Of a stretch of DNA of 64,000 bases, positions 16,941 to 25,091 are shown piece by piece (within the stretch, counting starts at the first letter, position 1; each line of letters begins with the position of its first letter). The notes beneath the pieces are model-generated. The model searched no databases. It was given only the letters and a program-made list of their open reading frames with translations, and was not told the origin of the DNA. Both the position numbers and the translations under genes were made by a program. This DNA is from Phycisphaerae bacterium (GTDB lineage Bacteria > Planctomycetota > Phycisphaerae > Phycisphaerales > UBA1924): contig JAUHXM010000002.1 in assembly GCA_030426605.1 (NCBI GenBank), positions 1 through 64,000 of the forward strand. The letters are read 5' to 3'.

Positions 16941-16956
16941 CACCCAATTGTGGGTG
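16941..16956. promoter_or_regulatory. palindrome CACCCA-ATTG-TGGGTG
   Basis: Perfect 6-bp arms around ATTG in the AT-richer region upstream of lexA. It could be a repressor operator; identity unknown. Confidence 0.35.
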
Positions 16957-17062
16957 ATTCCGAACCCCAGAACCGGTGGATTCTGTGGAAATGTGACTCG
17001 TCTCTGAGTTTCGTTGCGCTCGCACTTTCGGCATCATAGGCATGAGAACCACAATCGGCGGT

Positions 17063-17087
17063 TATCCGTTTGGGATGTGAACGGATA
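17063..17087. promoter_or_regulatory. inverted repeat TATCCGTT-N9-AACGGATA
   Basis: Perfect 8-bp arms separated by 9 nt, 57 nt past the dprA stop and upstream of the lexA unit. No T-run follows, so an operator is more likely than a terminator. Confidence 0.4.
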
Positions 17088-17143
17088 TTCATTCCGGACG
17101 TTAATCCGATCAAAAACCGCTCATAACGCCCCAGAATGCCTGC

Positions 17144-18331
17144 TCATGCACGCTCGAAGGTTGCCCCGGATCGGCGCACGCGTCCGAGAACCTCGAGCAT
17201 CGTCAGCTCGGCCCGCACGGCCCCCGCGTCGATCCCCGTGCCGCGCACGATCTGATCGAGCGTCCGAGGCTCGCCAAGCACGTGCACGATCGCCGCCTGA
17301 ACCCCGCTCAAGCCGGCGGTCGATCCCGCCTTGCTCCCTGTCGGCTCCCCCGATGTGGGCGGCACGGGCCTGGACGGATCGGCCGTCATCGCGCCGTGCG
17401 TCCCCTGGAACTGGTGGCGGGCCGCCCGCTCGAGCTGCTCGATCACGTGCGCCGGCTCCGTCACCAACGCCGCCGCACCCTCCCGGATGAGTTCGAGCGA
17501 TCCCTTGCTCGCGTTCGAGTCCGCACGCCCGGGCAACGCCATCACCTCGCGCCCGTGGTCCTCCACCGCGTGCCGCGCCGTGATCAGCGCGCCCGATCCT
17601 TCGCCCGCCTCGATCACCAGCACCCCCAGCGCGAGCGCCGAGATGATCCGGTTGCGCGCCGGGAAGTTCTGCGCGTCCGGCGGCGTGTCCATGGGCAGCT
17701 CGCTGATCACCGCGCCGCGCCCGTCCGCGATCGCGTCGTACAGCTCGGCGTGCTCCGGCGGGTAGCACCGCGCGAGCCCGCAACCGAGCACCGCGATCGT
17801 GCGCCCGCCCGAGCGCATCGCCGCCCGGTGCGCCGCGGCATCGATCCCGCGCGCCCCGCCCGACACGACCGTCAGCCCCGACCGCGCGAGCACCCCCGCG
17901 AACCGCTCGGCCTGCTCGACCCCGTACGCCGTGCACGACCGCGAACCCACCATCGCAACGGGGTGCCGGTCGTCCGTGCTCGAGCGCAGCGCACCACGCA
18001 CCATCAGCACGGGCGGCGCGCCCGGGACCTGCCCCAGCAACTCCGGGTATCCCTCGTCCTCGATCGACACGACGTGCGCGCCCGCGTCGGCGATCTTCCG
18101 CAGCTCGTCATCGACCGCCGCATCCGCCGAACGCATGCCCTCCGCCGCCCGGCGTGCCATCACGTCCCCGATACCGCGCACCGTCGCCAGATCCCGCGGG
18201 CTCGCGCTGAGTACCCCCCGCGCACTCCCGAACGCCTCGACCAGCCGCGCGATCCGCACGGGCCCCAGCCCCTTGATGAGCGTCAGGCGCAGCAGGTCCC
18301 GCGCCGCGTCGCTCGCCACCGGGCGGCCCAT
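17144..18331 (-). CDS. dprA: DNA-processing protein DprA
   Basis: 395 residues from the ATG at 18331, which overlaps the preceding gene's stop as TGATG; the track start at 19381 is an artefact spanning other genes. An N-terminal helix-hairpin-helix-like region (LIKGLGPVRIARL, VRGIGDVMARR) precedes the Rossmann DprA domain: VGSRSCTAYG, VVSGGARGIDAAAH, CGLARCYPPEH, ISELPMDTPP, FPARNRIISALALGVLVIEA and SGALITARHA. The C-terminal ~70 residues form a winged helix. DprA loads RecA on incoming single strands in natural transformation. No other competence genes are nearby, but two prepilin-type genes occur elsewhere in the window. Confidence 0.94.
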   Translation of the reverse strand: MGRPVASDAARDLLRLTLIKGLGPVRIARLVEAFGSARGVLSASPRDLATVRGIGDVMARRAAEGMRSADAAVDDELRKIADAGAHVVSIEDEGYPELLGQVPGAPPVLMVRGALRSSTDDRHPVAMVGSRSCTAYGVEQAERFAGVLARSGLTVVSGGARGIDAAAHRAAMRSGGRTIAVLGCGLARCYPPEHAELYDAIADGRGAVISELPMDTPPDAQNFPARNRIISALALGVLVIEAGEGSGALITARHAVEDHGREVMALPGRADSNASKGSLELIREGAAALVTEPAHVIEQLERAARHQFQGTHGAMTADPSRPVPPTSGEPTGSKAGSTAGLSGVQAAIVHVLGEPRTLDQIVRGTGIDAGAVRAELTMLEVLGRVRRSGATFERA

Positions 18332-18753
18332 CACTCGGGCCCGATCCCGATCAGCACACGCTCGTACGCGCCGTCCGGCGACCGGTCGTCGTGCTCGGCG
18401 ATCCGCGCGAAGACCTCGATCGGCTCCTCGATATCGATCGAAGTCGCCGCCGACAGGTCCGCCACCTGCTGCGTGTAGATCAGCCTCGGGTCCGGCCGGC
18501 GCAGCGTCATCAGCGCCCGCGTCGGCCCCGGCGCTTCCTCGGCCCGGTCGAACTCGAGACGCCACCCCGGGTTGGGCGCCTGTGCCGTGACGACGTGCAC
18601 GTGGTCCGTCGCCGTCAGCCCCATCGGGGGCCCTCGGAACGTCCGGTCCACGGCGATCACCGGCTCGTCGGACCCGAACAGGGAGCACCCCCCGAGCACG
18701 CCGAGCCCGGCGATCGCGACCAATGCCTTCGCTGCCTTCGACGACTGGATCAT
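18331..18753 (-). CDS. hypothetical lipoprotein cotranscribed with dprA
   Basis: 140 residues from the ATG at 18753 (GAGGGG upstream; the 18783 start adds ten residues before the signal). Lipobox LGGC puts Cys at ~23. The mature chain is beta-rich and acidic, with no recognised domain. Its TGA overlaps the dprA ATG, so the two are translationally coupled. It is divergent from the SpoIID-like gene, and a role at the envelope is the only inference available. Confidence 0.75.
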   Translation of the reverse strand: MIQSSKAAKALVAIAGLGVLGGCSLFGSDEPVIAVDRTFRGPPMGLTATDHVHVVTAQAPNPGWRLEFDRAEEAPGPTRALMTLRRPDPRLIYTQQVADLSAATSIDIEEPIEVFARIAEHDDRSPDGAYERVLIGIGPE

Positions 18754-18857
18754 GCCGATGCCCCTCAGAACGAGAATCTCCATCTATGGTACAACGCACG
18801 CACCCCGGACGTTCGGGGTCGGGTCGGTTCGCACCCGTTCCAGACAAGGGCCACGCC

Positions 18858-20192
18858 GTGACCATCCGCAGCATCCCGCGCTCGACCCTGATCGTGGGCG
18901 CCCTCACCGCCGTCGTCTTCATCCTCGTCGGCGTGGTCAGCTGCTCGATCAGCAACCCGATCCCCACCGGCACGACGCGCGCCACCCCGCCGAGCGCCGA
19001 GCCTGATATCCGCGTCCGCGTCGTCCGCGGCGCGACGCTCGCGACGATCGGGCACGACGACGCGCCCGCCGGCGGCCTGCTCGGGCTCCGATGGGACGAG
19101 GGTGCCCGCGGCGGCGCGGACGCCATCGCCTCACCCGTCGAGATCACCGTTGTCGGCGGATCCGTCGTCGTCCGCGCGACCACCGGCGAGACCTTCACCC
19201 ACACGCCCGGCAAAGAGCTCACCATCGCCGAGCCCACCGAGGGCCACCTCGCGATCGACGGTGCCGCCATCCCCGGCGCGTTCACCATCCACCCCGGATC
19301 CTCCGACGCCTCGGGCACAGGCGTCTTCGACATCATCGCGACCATGGGCGTCGAGACATACCTGCCCGGCGTCGTCGCCAAAGAGCTCTACCCCACCTGG
19401 CCCCTCGCGGCGTTCCAGGCTCAGGCTGTTTGCGCCCGCAGCTACGCGCTGCACGAGCGTGCCCGCGCGCGCGGCACCGGGCGTCACTTCGACGTCGAGT
19501 CCACCACGCAGGACCAGGCGTTCGGCGGCGCGACCGACCTCGCCGTCGCCCACGACGCCGTCGAGTCCACCCGCGGGCAGGTCCTCACCTACCGCGGCGA
19601 GGTCCTCCGCGCGTACTACTCCTCCACCTCGGGCGGTCGCGCCGCCTCCGCCGCGGACACCTGGCCCACCGGCCCCGGCTACGAGTTCAACCTGCTGCCC
19701 CCGCTGCAGGCCGTCCAGCGCGAATACGCCGACGACAAGAGCCCAGCCTACCGCTGGGAGCGCCAGCGCCGCACCGCGCGCCTGAGCCTGCGCCTCCGCC
19801 GCTACGGCGAAGAACAGGGCAAGCCCGTCAAGAACATCGGCACCCTCGTCTCCATCGCGGCCAGCGAGACCAACGCCGTCGGCCGCCCCAAGGCCTACCG
19901 CCTCACCGACCACACAGGCCGCACCTTCACCCTCAAAGCAGAAGACCTCCGCGTCGCCTGCAACTGGCCCGTGCCCGGGGTGCCCGACATCACCGCCAAG
20001 CAACGCGTCCGATCGGGCGACATGACCGTCACCGTGGCCGGCGACGTCACGACCATCACCGGCCGCGGGTTCGGGCACGGCGTCGGCATGTGCCAGTACT
20101 CCTGCGCCGAGTTCGCGCGACAGGGACGCCCATACCGCGACATCGCGCTGCACTTCTACCCGGGCGCTGAGCTCCGCCGGTCGTACCGATAG
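18858..20192 (+). CDS. SpoIID/LytB-domain protein, membrane or lipid anchored
   Basis: 444 residues from the GTG at 18858 (AAGGG upstream); 18723 would overlap the divergent lipoprotein gene. N-terminal hydrophobic segment ending LVGVVSC gives a TM or lipobox. The SpoIID domain (~160-440) shows GVETYLPGVVAKELYPTWP, FQAQAVCARSYAL, YYSSTSGGRAASA and the C-terminal GRGFGHGVGMCQYSCAEFA. SpoIID is a lytic transglycosylase that cuts peptidoglycan glycan strands. Its presence, with murE-murF-mraY 2 kb away, supports a peptidoglycan wall. A very long perfect hairpin at 20205 ends the gene. Confidence 0.9.
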   Translation: MTIRSIPRSTLIVGALTAVVFILVGVVSCSISNPIPTGTTRATPPSAEPDIRVRVVRGATLATIGHDDAPAGGLLGLRWDEGARGGADAIASPVEITVVGGSVVVRATTGETFTHTPGKELTIAEPTEGHLAIDGAAIPGAFTIHPGSSDASGTGVFDIIATMGVETYLPGVVAKELYPTWPLAAFQAQAVCARSYALHERARARGTGRHFDVESTTQDQAFGGATDLAVAHDAVESTRGQVLTYRGEVLRAYYSSTSGGRAASAADTWPTGPGYEFNLLPPLQAVQREYADDKSPAYRWERQRRTARLSLRLRRYGEEQGKPVKNIGTLVSIAASETNAVGRPKAYRLTDHTGRTFTLKAEDLRVACNWPVPGVPDITAKQRVRSGDMTVTVAGDVTTITGRGFGHGVGMCQYSCAEFARQGRPYRDIALHFYPGAELRRSYR

Positions 20193-20204
20193 GCGCCCGC
20201 ACCC

Positions 20205-20278
20205 ACGAGCCGCGACCGGGAGGGAGCGGGACGCTCGAACGGACACGCCAAGACCGCTCCCTCCCGGTCGCGGCTCGT
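20205..20278. terminator. 25-bp perfect inverted repeat between convergent genes
   Basis: ACGAGCCGCGACCGGGAGGG... at 20205-20229 is exactly complementary to 20254-20278, with a 24-nt loop. It lies between the convergent SpoIID-like gene and the small gene at 20312. There is no T-run. It may act as a bidirectional terminator, and the arm sequence resembles repeats I recall from other planctomycetes (inference). Confidence 0.75.
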
Positions 20279-20311
20279 CGATCACCCGATCTGAGATTGC
20301 GTGCCCGCGCG

Positions 20312-20701
20312 TCAGACGGTCAGATCAATCATCGCGCCGATCGGCGACATGACCCGGTGCGTCGTCCGCACGTCGGTCCGCTCGCAATCGCACGCCGGCG
20401 CGCTGGTCGCCGGCGGCACCTCGCCCATCGTCGGAGCGCCCAAATCGGGGTTTCGCGCCCACGGGTCCGCCGGCGCCGCGCGCTCAAACGTGTCCGTCCG
20501 ATCGGGCTTGCGGTGCGGGGCCGACCGGTGCACCTCGTTCACCGCGCGCAGGAAGTCGTGGAACGGCACCGACCCCGGAGCCGCGTCGAACGGGTCGGGC
20601 CCGCGCACCACATGGGGCACCGCCGGCGGCGGTGGGGGCGGGGGCACGCGATGAAGGGGCACGATCGACACCAACCAACCTGTTGGCACATCACCTGCCA
20701 T
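20312..20701 (-). CDS. small hypothetical proline-rich protein
   Basis: 129 residues from the ATG at 20701; the track's longer start at 20893 crosses the queA start. It has a run of seven prolines near residue 25, a helical VPFHDFLRAVNEVH segment, and a C-terminal SPIGAMIDLTV. Composition is that of a real protein rather than a shadow, but I recognise no family. The weak ribosome-binding site lowers confidence. Confidence 0.5.
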   Translation of the reverse strand: MAGDVPTGWLVSIVPLHRVPPPPPPPAVPHVVRGPDPFDAAPGSVPFHDFLRAVNEVHRSAPHRKPDRTDTFERAAPADPWARNPDLGAPTMGEVPPATSAPACDCERTDVRTTHRVMSPIGAMIDLTV

Positions 20702-20802
20702 TCGCCCGCGTCCGAGAATCCCCGAATCGGATCGTGAGAATCGCGATCGGTCGGGTCCGTCTGTGCGAGCCCGTTGAGCGGAGTCAACGCGGGCGCTGCC
20801 CG

Positions 20803-20815
20803 TACCATCCGCCCG
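20803..20815 (+). promoter_or_regulatory. -10-like hexamer 6 nt before queA start
   Basis: TACCAT at 20803-20808 is followed by CCGCCC and then the GTG start. There is no Shine-Dalgarno, so transcription could begin at the start codon. Confidence 0.4.
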
Positions 20816-21930
20816 TGCGGACGAGCGACCTCGAATACGACCTCCCCACGGACCTGATCGCGACCGAGCCCGCGTCGCCGCGCGATAGCGCACGCCTCAT
20901 GGTGGTCTCACGCTCGGACCCGACGCGGCTCGAACACCGCACCGTCCGCGATCTCCCCGAGTATCTCACCGCCGGCGACCGGATGGTCTTCAACGCGACC
21001 CGCGTGCTCCCCGCGCGGTTCCGGGGACGGAACCTCGACACGGGCGGGTACGTTGAGGGGCTCTACCTGCGAGACACCGAGGCCGGCGCGGACGGGCGCC
21101 CACGCTGGGTCGCGATGCTCAAGGCACGCCGATTCCGCGCGGGCCGGCGCGTCGGGCTCAACGACGCCGCGGGCGGGCACACCGGCGTCGAGCTCGAACT
21201 GATCGAGCGCTGCGAAACCGAACCGGGCGCGTGGGTTGTCGCCGTCGAGGGCGCCGGGGGGGCGAGCTCGCCCGAGATCCTCGAGCGAGCCGGGCTCACG
21301 CCGCTGCCGCCCTACATCCTGAGCGCCCGGAAGGACGCGGGCGCCGAGATCGCGGATCCCGACGATCGGGCCCGGTACCAGACGGTGTTCGCGCGGCAGG
21401 AGGCCTCGGCGTCCGTCGCCGCCCCGACCGCCGGGCTGCACTTCACGCCCGGGCTGCTCGCGCGGATCGACGCGGTGGGTGTGTCGCGCGCCGAGGTCCT
21501 GCTCTCGGTCGGGCCCGGGACGTTCAGACCCGTCGAAGCCGAGAACCTGGCGGACCACGAGATGCACGCGGAGTGGTGCTCACTGGCGGACGCGGGCCCC
21601 GGCGTGCTTGATCCCGCGCCGGGGAGGCGGATCGCGGTGGGGACGACCTCGGTTCGGACCCTCGAAGCGTTCGCCGCCTGGCGGGCCGATCAACCGGGTG
21701 ACGACCTGCCCGCGTGGATGGAGACCGACCTGCTCATCGCGCCCGGGCACGACTGGCTGGCCGTCGATGGCCTGATGACCAACTTCCACCTGCCCCGGTC
21801 CACGCTTCTCGCGCTCGTCGCGGCGATGTTCGACGGCGGGATGGACCGCGTCCACGCCATCTACGCCGAGGCGGTCCGCGAACGCTACCGCTTCTTCTCC
21901 TTCGGCGACGCGATGCTGATCCTCCCCTGA
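20815..21930 (+). CDS. queA: S-adenosylmethionine:tRNA ribosyltransferase-isomerase
   Basis: 371 residues. The GTG at 20815 gives VRTSDLEYDLPTDLIATEPA, aligned with the usual QueA N-terminus; the track start at 20632 adds unrelated sequence. Signatures: GDRMVFNATRVLPARF, SVAAPTAGLHFTP, SVGPGTFRPV, VGTTSVRTLE and MTNFHLPRSTLL, and the C-terminal FFSFGDAMLI. The enzyme transfers ribose from SAM to preQ1-modified tRNA to make epoxyqueuosine. Promoter arrangement suggests a leaderless mRNA. Confidence 0.95.
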   Translation: MRTSDLEYDLPTDLIATEPASPRDSARLMVVSRSDPTRLEHRTVRDLPEYLTAGDRMVFNATRVLPARFRGRNLDTGGYVEGLYLRDTEAGADGRPRWVAMLKARRFRAGRRVGLNDAAGGHTGVELELIERCETEPGAWVVAVEGAGGASSPEILERAGLTPLPPYILSARKDAGAEIADPDDRARYQTVFARQEASASVAAPTAGLHFTPGLLARIDAVGVSRAEVLLSVGPGTFRPVEAENLADHEMHAEWCSLADAGPGVLDPAPGRRIAVGTTSVRTLEAFAAWRADQPGDDLPAWMETDLLIAPGHDWLAVDGLMTNFHLPRSTLLALVAAMFDGGMDRVHAIYAEAVRERYRFFSFGDAMLILP

Positions 21931-21950
21931 TCGCACGCGACCCTTCGCAC

Positions 21951-22018
21951 GGAGCCCCGAGCGTCAGCGACGGGCCAGATTCGTGCCCTTTCCGATCCCG
22001 CCGCCCGCGCTCCGGGCT
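21951..22018. repeat. REP-like element, degenerate hairpin copy
   Basis: GGAGCCCCGAGCGTCAGCGA followed by cgggccagattc, then GCCCGCGCTCCGGGCT. It matches the element at 62910 over about 30 nt and again in the right arm, so the two are copies of one dispersed repeat. It sits between queA and murE. Confidence 0.6.
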
Positions 22019-22088
22019 AGTCTGGGGTGCCCTCCGCCGGTGCGCCCGACGGATCGGGCGTGCCGATGATGGATGCCGGGAGGCGGCG

Positions 22089-23639
22089 ATGGATCTCGGG
22101 GAGTTGATCTCGGCGGCGAAGGCCCGGTGCGTGCGCGGCGACCCCGCCCGCGTCCGCGTCTGCGACATCACCGAGGACTCGCGGACCGCCGTGCCCGGGA
22201 GCCTCTTCATCGCCCGGCGCGGGCTGACGCACGACGGGCGCGCCCACGCCGCGGCGGCGGTCGAGTGCGGCGCCGTCGCCGTGCTGACCGACGACCCCCA
22301 GATCGAGCTGGGCCGGTCCCCCGGTGCGGACCCGTGCGTCTTGCTGGCCGACGACGTGGCGCTCGCCGGGGCGCGCACCGCCGAGCACTTCTACGGCGAG
22401 CCTTCCTCGAAACTCGCGCTCGTTGCCGTCACCGGGACCAACGGCAAGACGAGCGTCGCGCACCTGGTGCATCAGATCCTGAACCACGCGGGCGTGCGGT
22501 GCGGGCTCGTGGGGACCGTCGAGATCGACGACGGGCGCGAGGTCGCGGCCGCGAGCATGACAACGCCCCCCGCGACGGAAATGAGCCGAACCCTCGCGAC
22601 GATGGTGGACGCGGGCTGCCGCGCGTGCGCGATCGAGGCGTCGAGCCATGCCCTCGACCAGCGCCGGTGCGACGGGCTCGCGATCGATGTCGGTGTCTTC
22701 ACGAACCTGACGGGCGATCACCAGGACTACCACCGGACGATGGACGCCTACGCCGCCGCGAAGCGCCGGTTGTTCGAGATGATCCCAGACGACGGGGTGG
22801 GCGTCTTCAACTCGGCGGACCCGGCGAGCGCTCCGATGGCCTCGGCGATGCGTGCGGGCGCGAACCGCCGCTGGTGCGCGCCGGGCGAGGGTGATTGGAG
22901 CGTCCGCGTGACGGACGCGTCGCTCGACGGGCTGACGCTCGAAGTCCGCACGCCGGCGTACGCGGTGCGCGGGCGGACACGTCTGATCGGCGCGCACAAC
23001 GCGATGAACGCCGTCGAGGCGATCGCCGCGGCGGACGCCGTGCTCGAACGAGCGGGGTTGGATGCGGGTCAGCGGGAACGCGAGATCGCCGCGGCGTTGC
23101 CCACGCTGCACGCGCCGACGGGCCGGCTCGAGCGGGTCGCGCCGAGCGATTCGGGCCCGCACGTGTTCGTGGACTTTGCGCACACGGACGACGCGCTCCG
23201 CGCGGCGCTCGAGTCCGCCCGGCGGATCGTGCCCGAGGGGGGCGCCCTTTGGGTCGTCTTCGGGTGCGGCGGCGTGAAGGACACCTCCAAACGCCCGCGG
23301 ATGGGCGCCGTCGCCGAGGCGCTGGCCGACCGGGTCGTCGTGACGAGCGACAACCCGCGGACCGAGCCGCCGAACAAGATCATCGATCAGGTGCTCGCCG
23401 GGATGGCGCCCGAGGCGCGCAAGCGGGCGCTCGTGCACGCGGACCGGAAGGCCGCGATCGTGGCGGCGATCGCTCAGGCGGGCGAGCGCGATGTGATCAT
23501 CATCGCGGGCAAGGGGCACGAGCGCGAGCAGGAGGTCGCCGCGATCGACGGCGGCGTCATGCGCCTGCCCTTCGACGACGTGCACGAAGCACGCGCCGCG
23601 CTCCGCGAGCGCCGCCTCCGTGCGGGGAGCCCGGCGTGA
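22089..23639 (+). CDS. murE: UDP-MurNAc-tripeptide synthetase (meso-DAP type)
   Basis: 516 residues from the ATG at 22089 with GGGAGG upstream; the track start at 21714 overlaps queA. Mur ligase motifs: VTGTNGKTSVAHLVHQIL (ATP loop), EASSHALDQRR, FTNLTGDHQDYHRTMDAY with Lys in AAAKRRLFE, and DNPRTEPPNKII. The DNPR motif is the one associated with meso-diaminopimelate addition. The enzyme extends UDP-MurNAc-L-Ala-D-Glu in the cytoplasm. It overlaps murF by 4 nt (GTGA). Confidence 0.95.
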   Translation: MDLGELISAAKARCVRGDPARVRVCDITEDSRTAVPGSLFIARRGLTHDGRAHAAAAVECGAVAVLTDDPQIELGRSPGADPCVLLADDVALAGARTAEHFYGEPSSKLALVAVTGTNGKTSVAHLVHQILNHAGVRCGLVGTVEIDDGREVAAASMTTPPATEMSRTLATMVDAGCRACAIEASSHALDQRRCDGLAIDVGVFTNLTGDHQDYHRTMDAYAAAKRRLFEMIPDDGVGVFNSADPASAPMASAMRAGANRRWCAPGEGDWSVRVTDASLDGLTLEVRTPAYAVRGRTRLIGAHNAMNAVEAIAAADAVLERAGLDAGQREREIAAALPTLHAPTGRLERVAPSDSGPHVFVDFAHTDDALRAALESARRIVPEGGALWVVFGCGGVKDTSKRPRMGAVAEALADRVVVTSDNPRTEPPNKIIDQVLAGMAPEARKRALVHADRKAAIVAAIAQAGERDVIIIAGKGHEREQEVAAIDGGVMRLPFDDVHEARAALRERRLRAGSPA

Positions 23640-25039
23640 CGTTCTGGACGCACGAATCCGTCCGGGCCGCGGCCGGCGGGAGATGGCTCGCGCCGCCGCC
23701 CGAGCGCATCGAGAACCACCCGTCGGGCGTCTCCATCGATACCCGGACGCTGGCGCGCGGGCAGGTCTTTCTTGCCCTCGCGGGCGAGCGCGTGGACGGG
23801 CACGGCTACCTCGAGCAGGCGCGCGAAGCGGGCGCTTCAATGGCATTGGTCGAACGCGACGGTGTTTCGGTGCCCGATGGGCTCCCGATCGTTGTGGTGC
23901 CCGACGGACGCGACGCGCTCACCCGGCTCGCCCGCGCGTACCGGGCGGCGTCGCCCAACCTGCGCGTCGTCGGCGTGACCGGCTCGAACGGCAAGACCAC
24001 GACGACGCGCCTCATCCACGCCGTGCTCGGCGTCTCGCGGCGCGGGTCGGCATCGCAGAAAAGCTACAACAACGCGCTCGGGTTGCCGTTGACGATCCTC
24101 AACGCCGGGCCGAGCGATCAGTACGTCGTCTGCGAGATGGGGATGAGCACGCCCGGCGAGATCGCGGCGCTCGGTCGCATCGCCCAGCCGGACGTGGGTG
24201 TCATCACGTCCATCGGGCGGGCGCACCTCGAGGGGCTCGGTTCGATCGACGCGATTGCGCGCGAGAAGGCGTCCCTCCTTGAGCACGTGCGTGGCGGGGG
24301 CGTGGGCATCATCCCCGCGGGCGTCGAGGTGCTCGAACGCGCGATCGAACGGATCGGGTCCCCCCGGCTCGTGCGCGTCGGGACAGACGACGCGGCGGAC
24401 GTGCGCGTGACGAGCGTCAAGACCGGTGCGCGGGGCGTGGTGTTCGAGCTCAACGGGCGGGCGGCGTTCGAGGTGCCGCTGCTGGGCGCGCACAACGCCC
24501 ACAACGCCGCGGTCGCCGTCGCGGTGGGTCGGCGGTTCGGGCTGGATGATGACGAGATCCGCACGGGGCTCGCGCTGGCCGAGCCCGTGCCCGGGCGGCT
24601 GGAGCGCGTGACACTCGGGCCGCGTGGTTCGCAGGTGCGGGTGCTCAACGACGCGTACAACGCGAACCCGGACTCGATGCTCGCCGCGATCGGCACGCTG
24701 TGCGAGCTGAAGCCGGGCAAGGGCGGGCGTCGCGTCGCGATCCTGGGCGACATGCTCGAGCTGGGCGATGACCGCGAATCGGCGCACGCCGAGGTCGCCC
24801 GGGCGATCGCGGGGGCTCGTGGCGTGCACGCTGCGGTGCTGGTGGGGGACGCGATGCGCGGCGTCGCGGGCGACGCGGGGGGGAAAGCAACGCCGGGCGA
24901 GCTGGCGTCCGACGCCGACGCCGACCGGATCGCGGCGTTGATCGAGCCGGGCGACGTGGTGCTGATCAAGGCGTCGCGCGGGGTGCGGCTCGAGCGGGTC
25001 GCCGAGGCGTTGGACCGGCGGTTCGGCGCTCGCCGATAG
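23636..25039 (+). CDS. murF: UDP-MurNAc-tripeptide-D-Ala-D-Ala ligase
   Basis: 467 residues. The GTG at 23636 overlaps the murE stop as GTGA. Motifs in order: SIDTRTLARGQVFLAL (N-terminal UDP-binding domain), VTGSNGKTTTTRLIHAVLG, KSYNNALGLPLTIL, CEMGMSTPGEIAAL, ITSIGRAHLEGLGS, LNDAYNANPDSM and LGDMLELG. It adds D-Ala-D-Ala to the lipid I precursor. It lies between murE and mraY in a conserved dcw-type order. Confidence 0.95.
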   Translation: MTFWTHESVRAAAGGRWLAPPPERIENHPSGVSIDTRTLARGQVFLALAGERVDGHGYLEQAREAGASMALVERDGVSVPDGLPIVVVPDGRDALTRLARAYRAASPNLRVVGVTGSNGKTTTTRLIHAVLGVSRRGSASQKSYNNALGLPLTILNAGPSDQYVVCEMGMSTPGEIAALGRIAQPDVGVITSIGRAHLEGLGSIDAIAREKASLLEHVRGGGVGIIPAGVEVLERAIERIGSPRLVRVGTDDAADVRVTSVKTGARGVVFELNGRAAFEVPLLGAHNAHNAAVAVAVGRRFGLDDDEIRTGLALAEPVPGRLERVTLGPRGSQVRVLNDAYNANPDSMLAAIGTLCELKPGKGGRRVAILGDMLELGDDRESAHAEVARAIAGARGVHAAVLVGDAMRGVAGDAGGKATPGELASDADADRIAALIEPGDVVLIKASRGVRLERVAEALDRRFGARR

Positions 25040-25091
25040 ACTCTCGCTCGACCGCGGAGGCCGCCCGATCCTGTATCTCCTGTTCCAAGCG

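Larger units (their letters stand above)
16837..17143. other. AT-richer intergenic region upstream of lexA
   Basis: 307 nt with clearly lower GC than its surroundings and no convincing ORF. It holds two palindromes (listed separately) and is the likely promoter region for the minus-strand lexA unit. Confidence 0.5.

Noticed and set aside
18332-19381. N-terminal extension of the dprA ORF to 19381
   Set aside because: Crosses a lipoprotein gene and the divergent SpoIID-like gene; DprA homology starts at 18331.
22017-23846. 609-aa minus-strand ORF opposite murE
   Set aside because: Arg/His/Val-rich shadow translation; murE on the plus strand has all family motifs.
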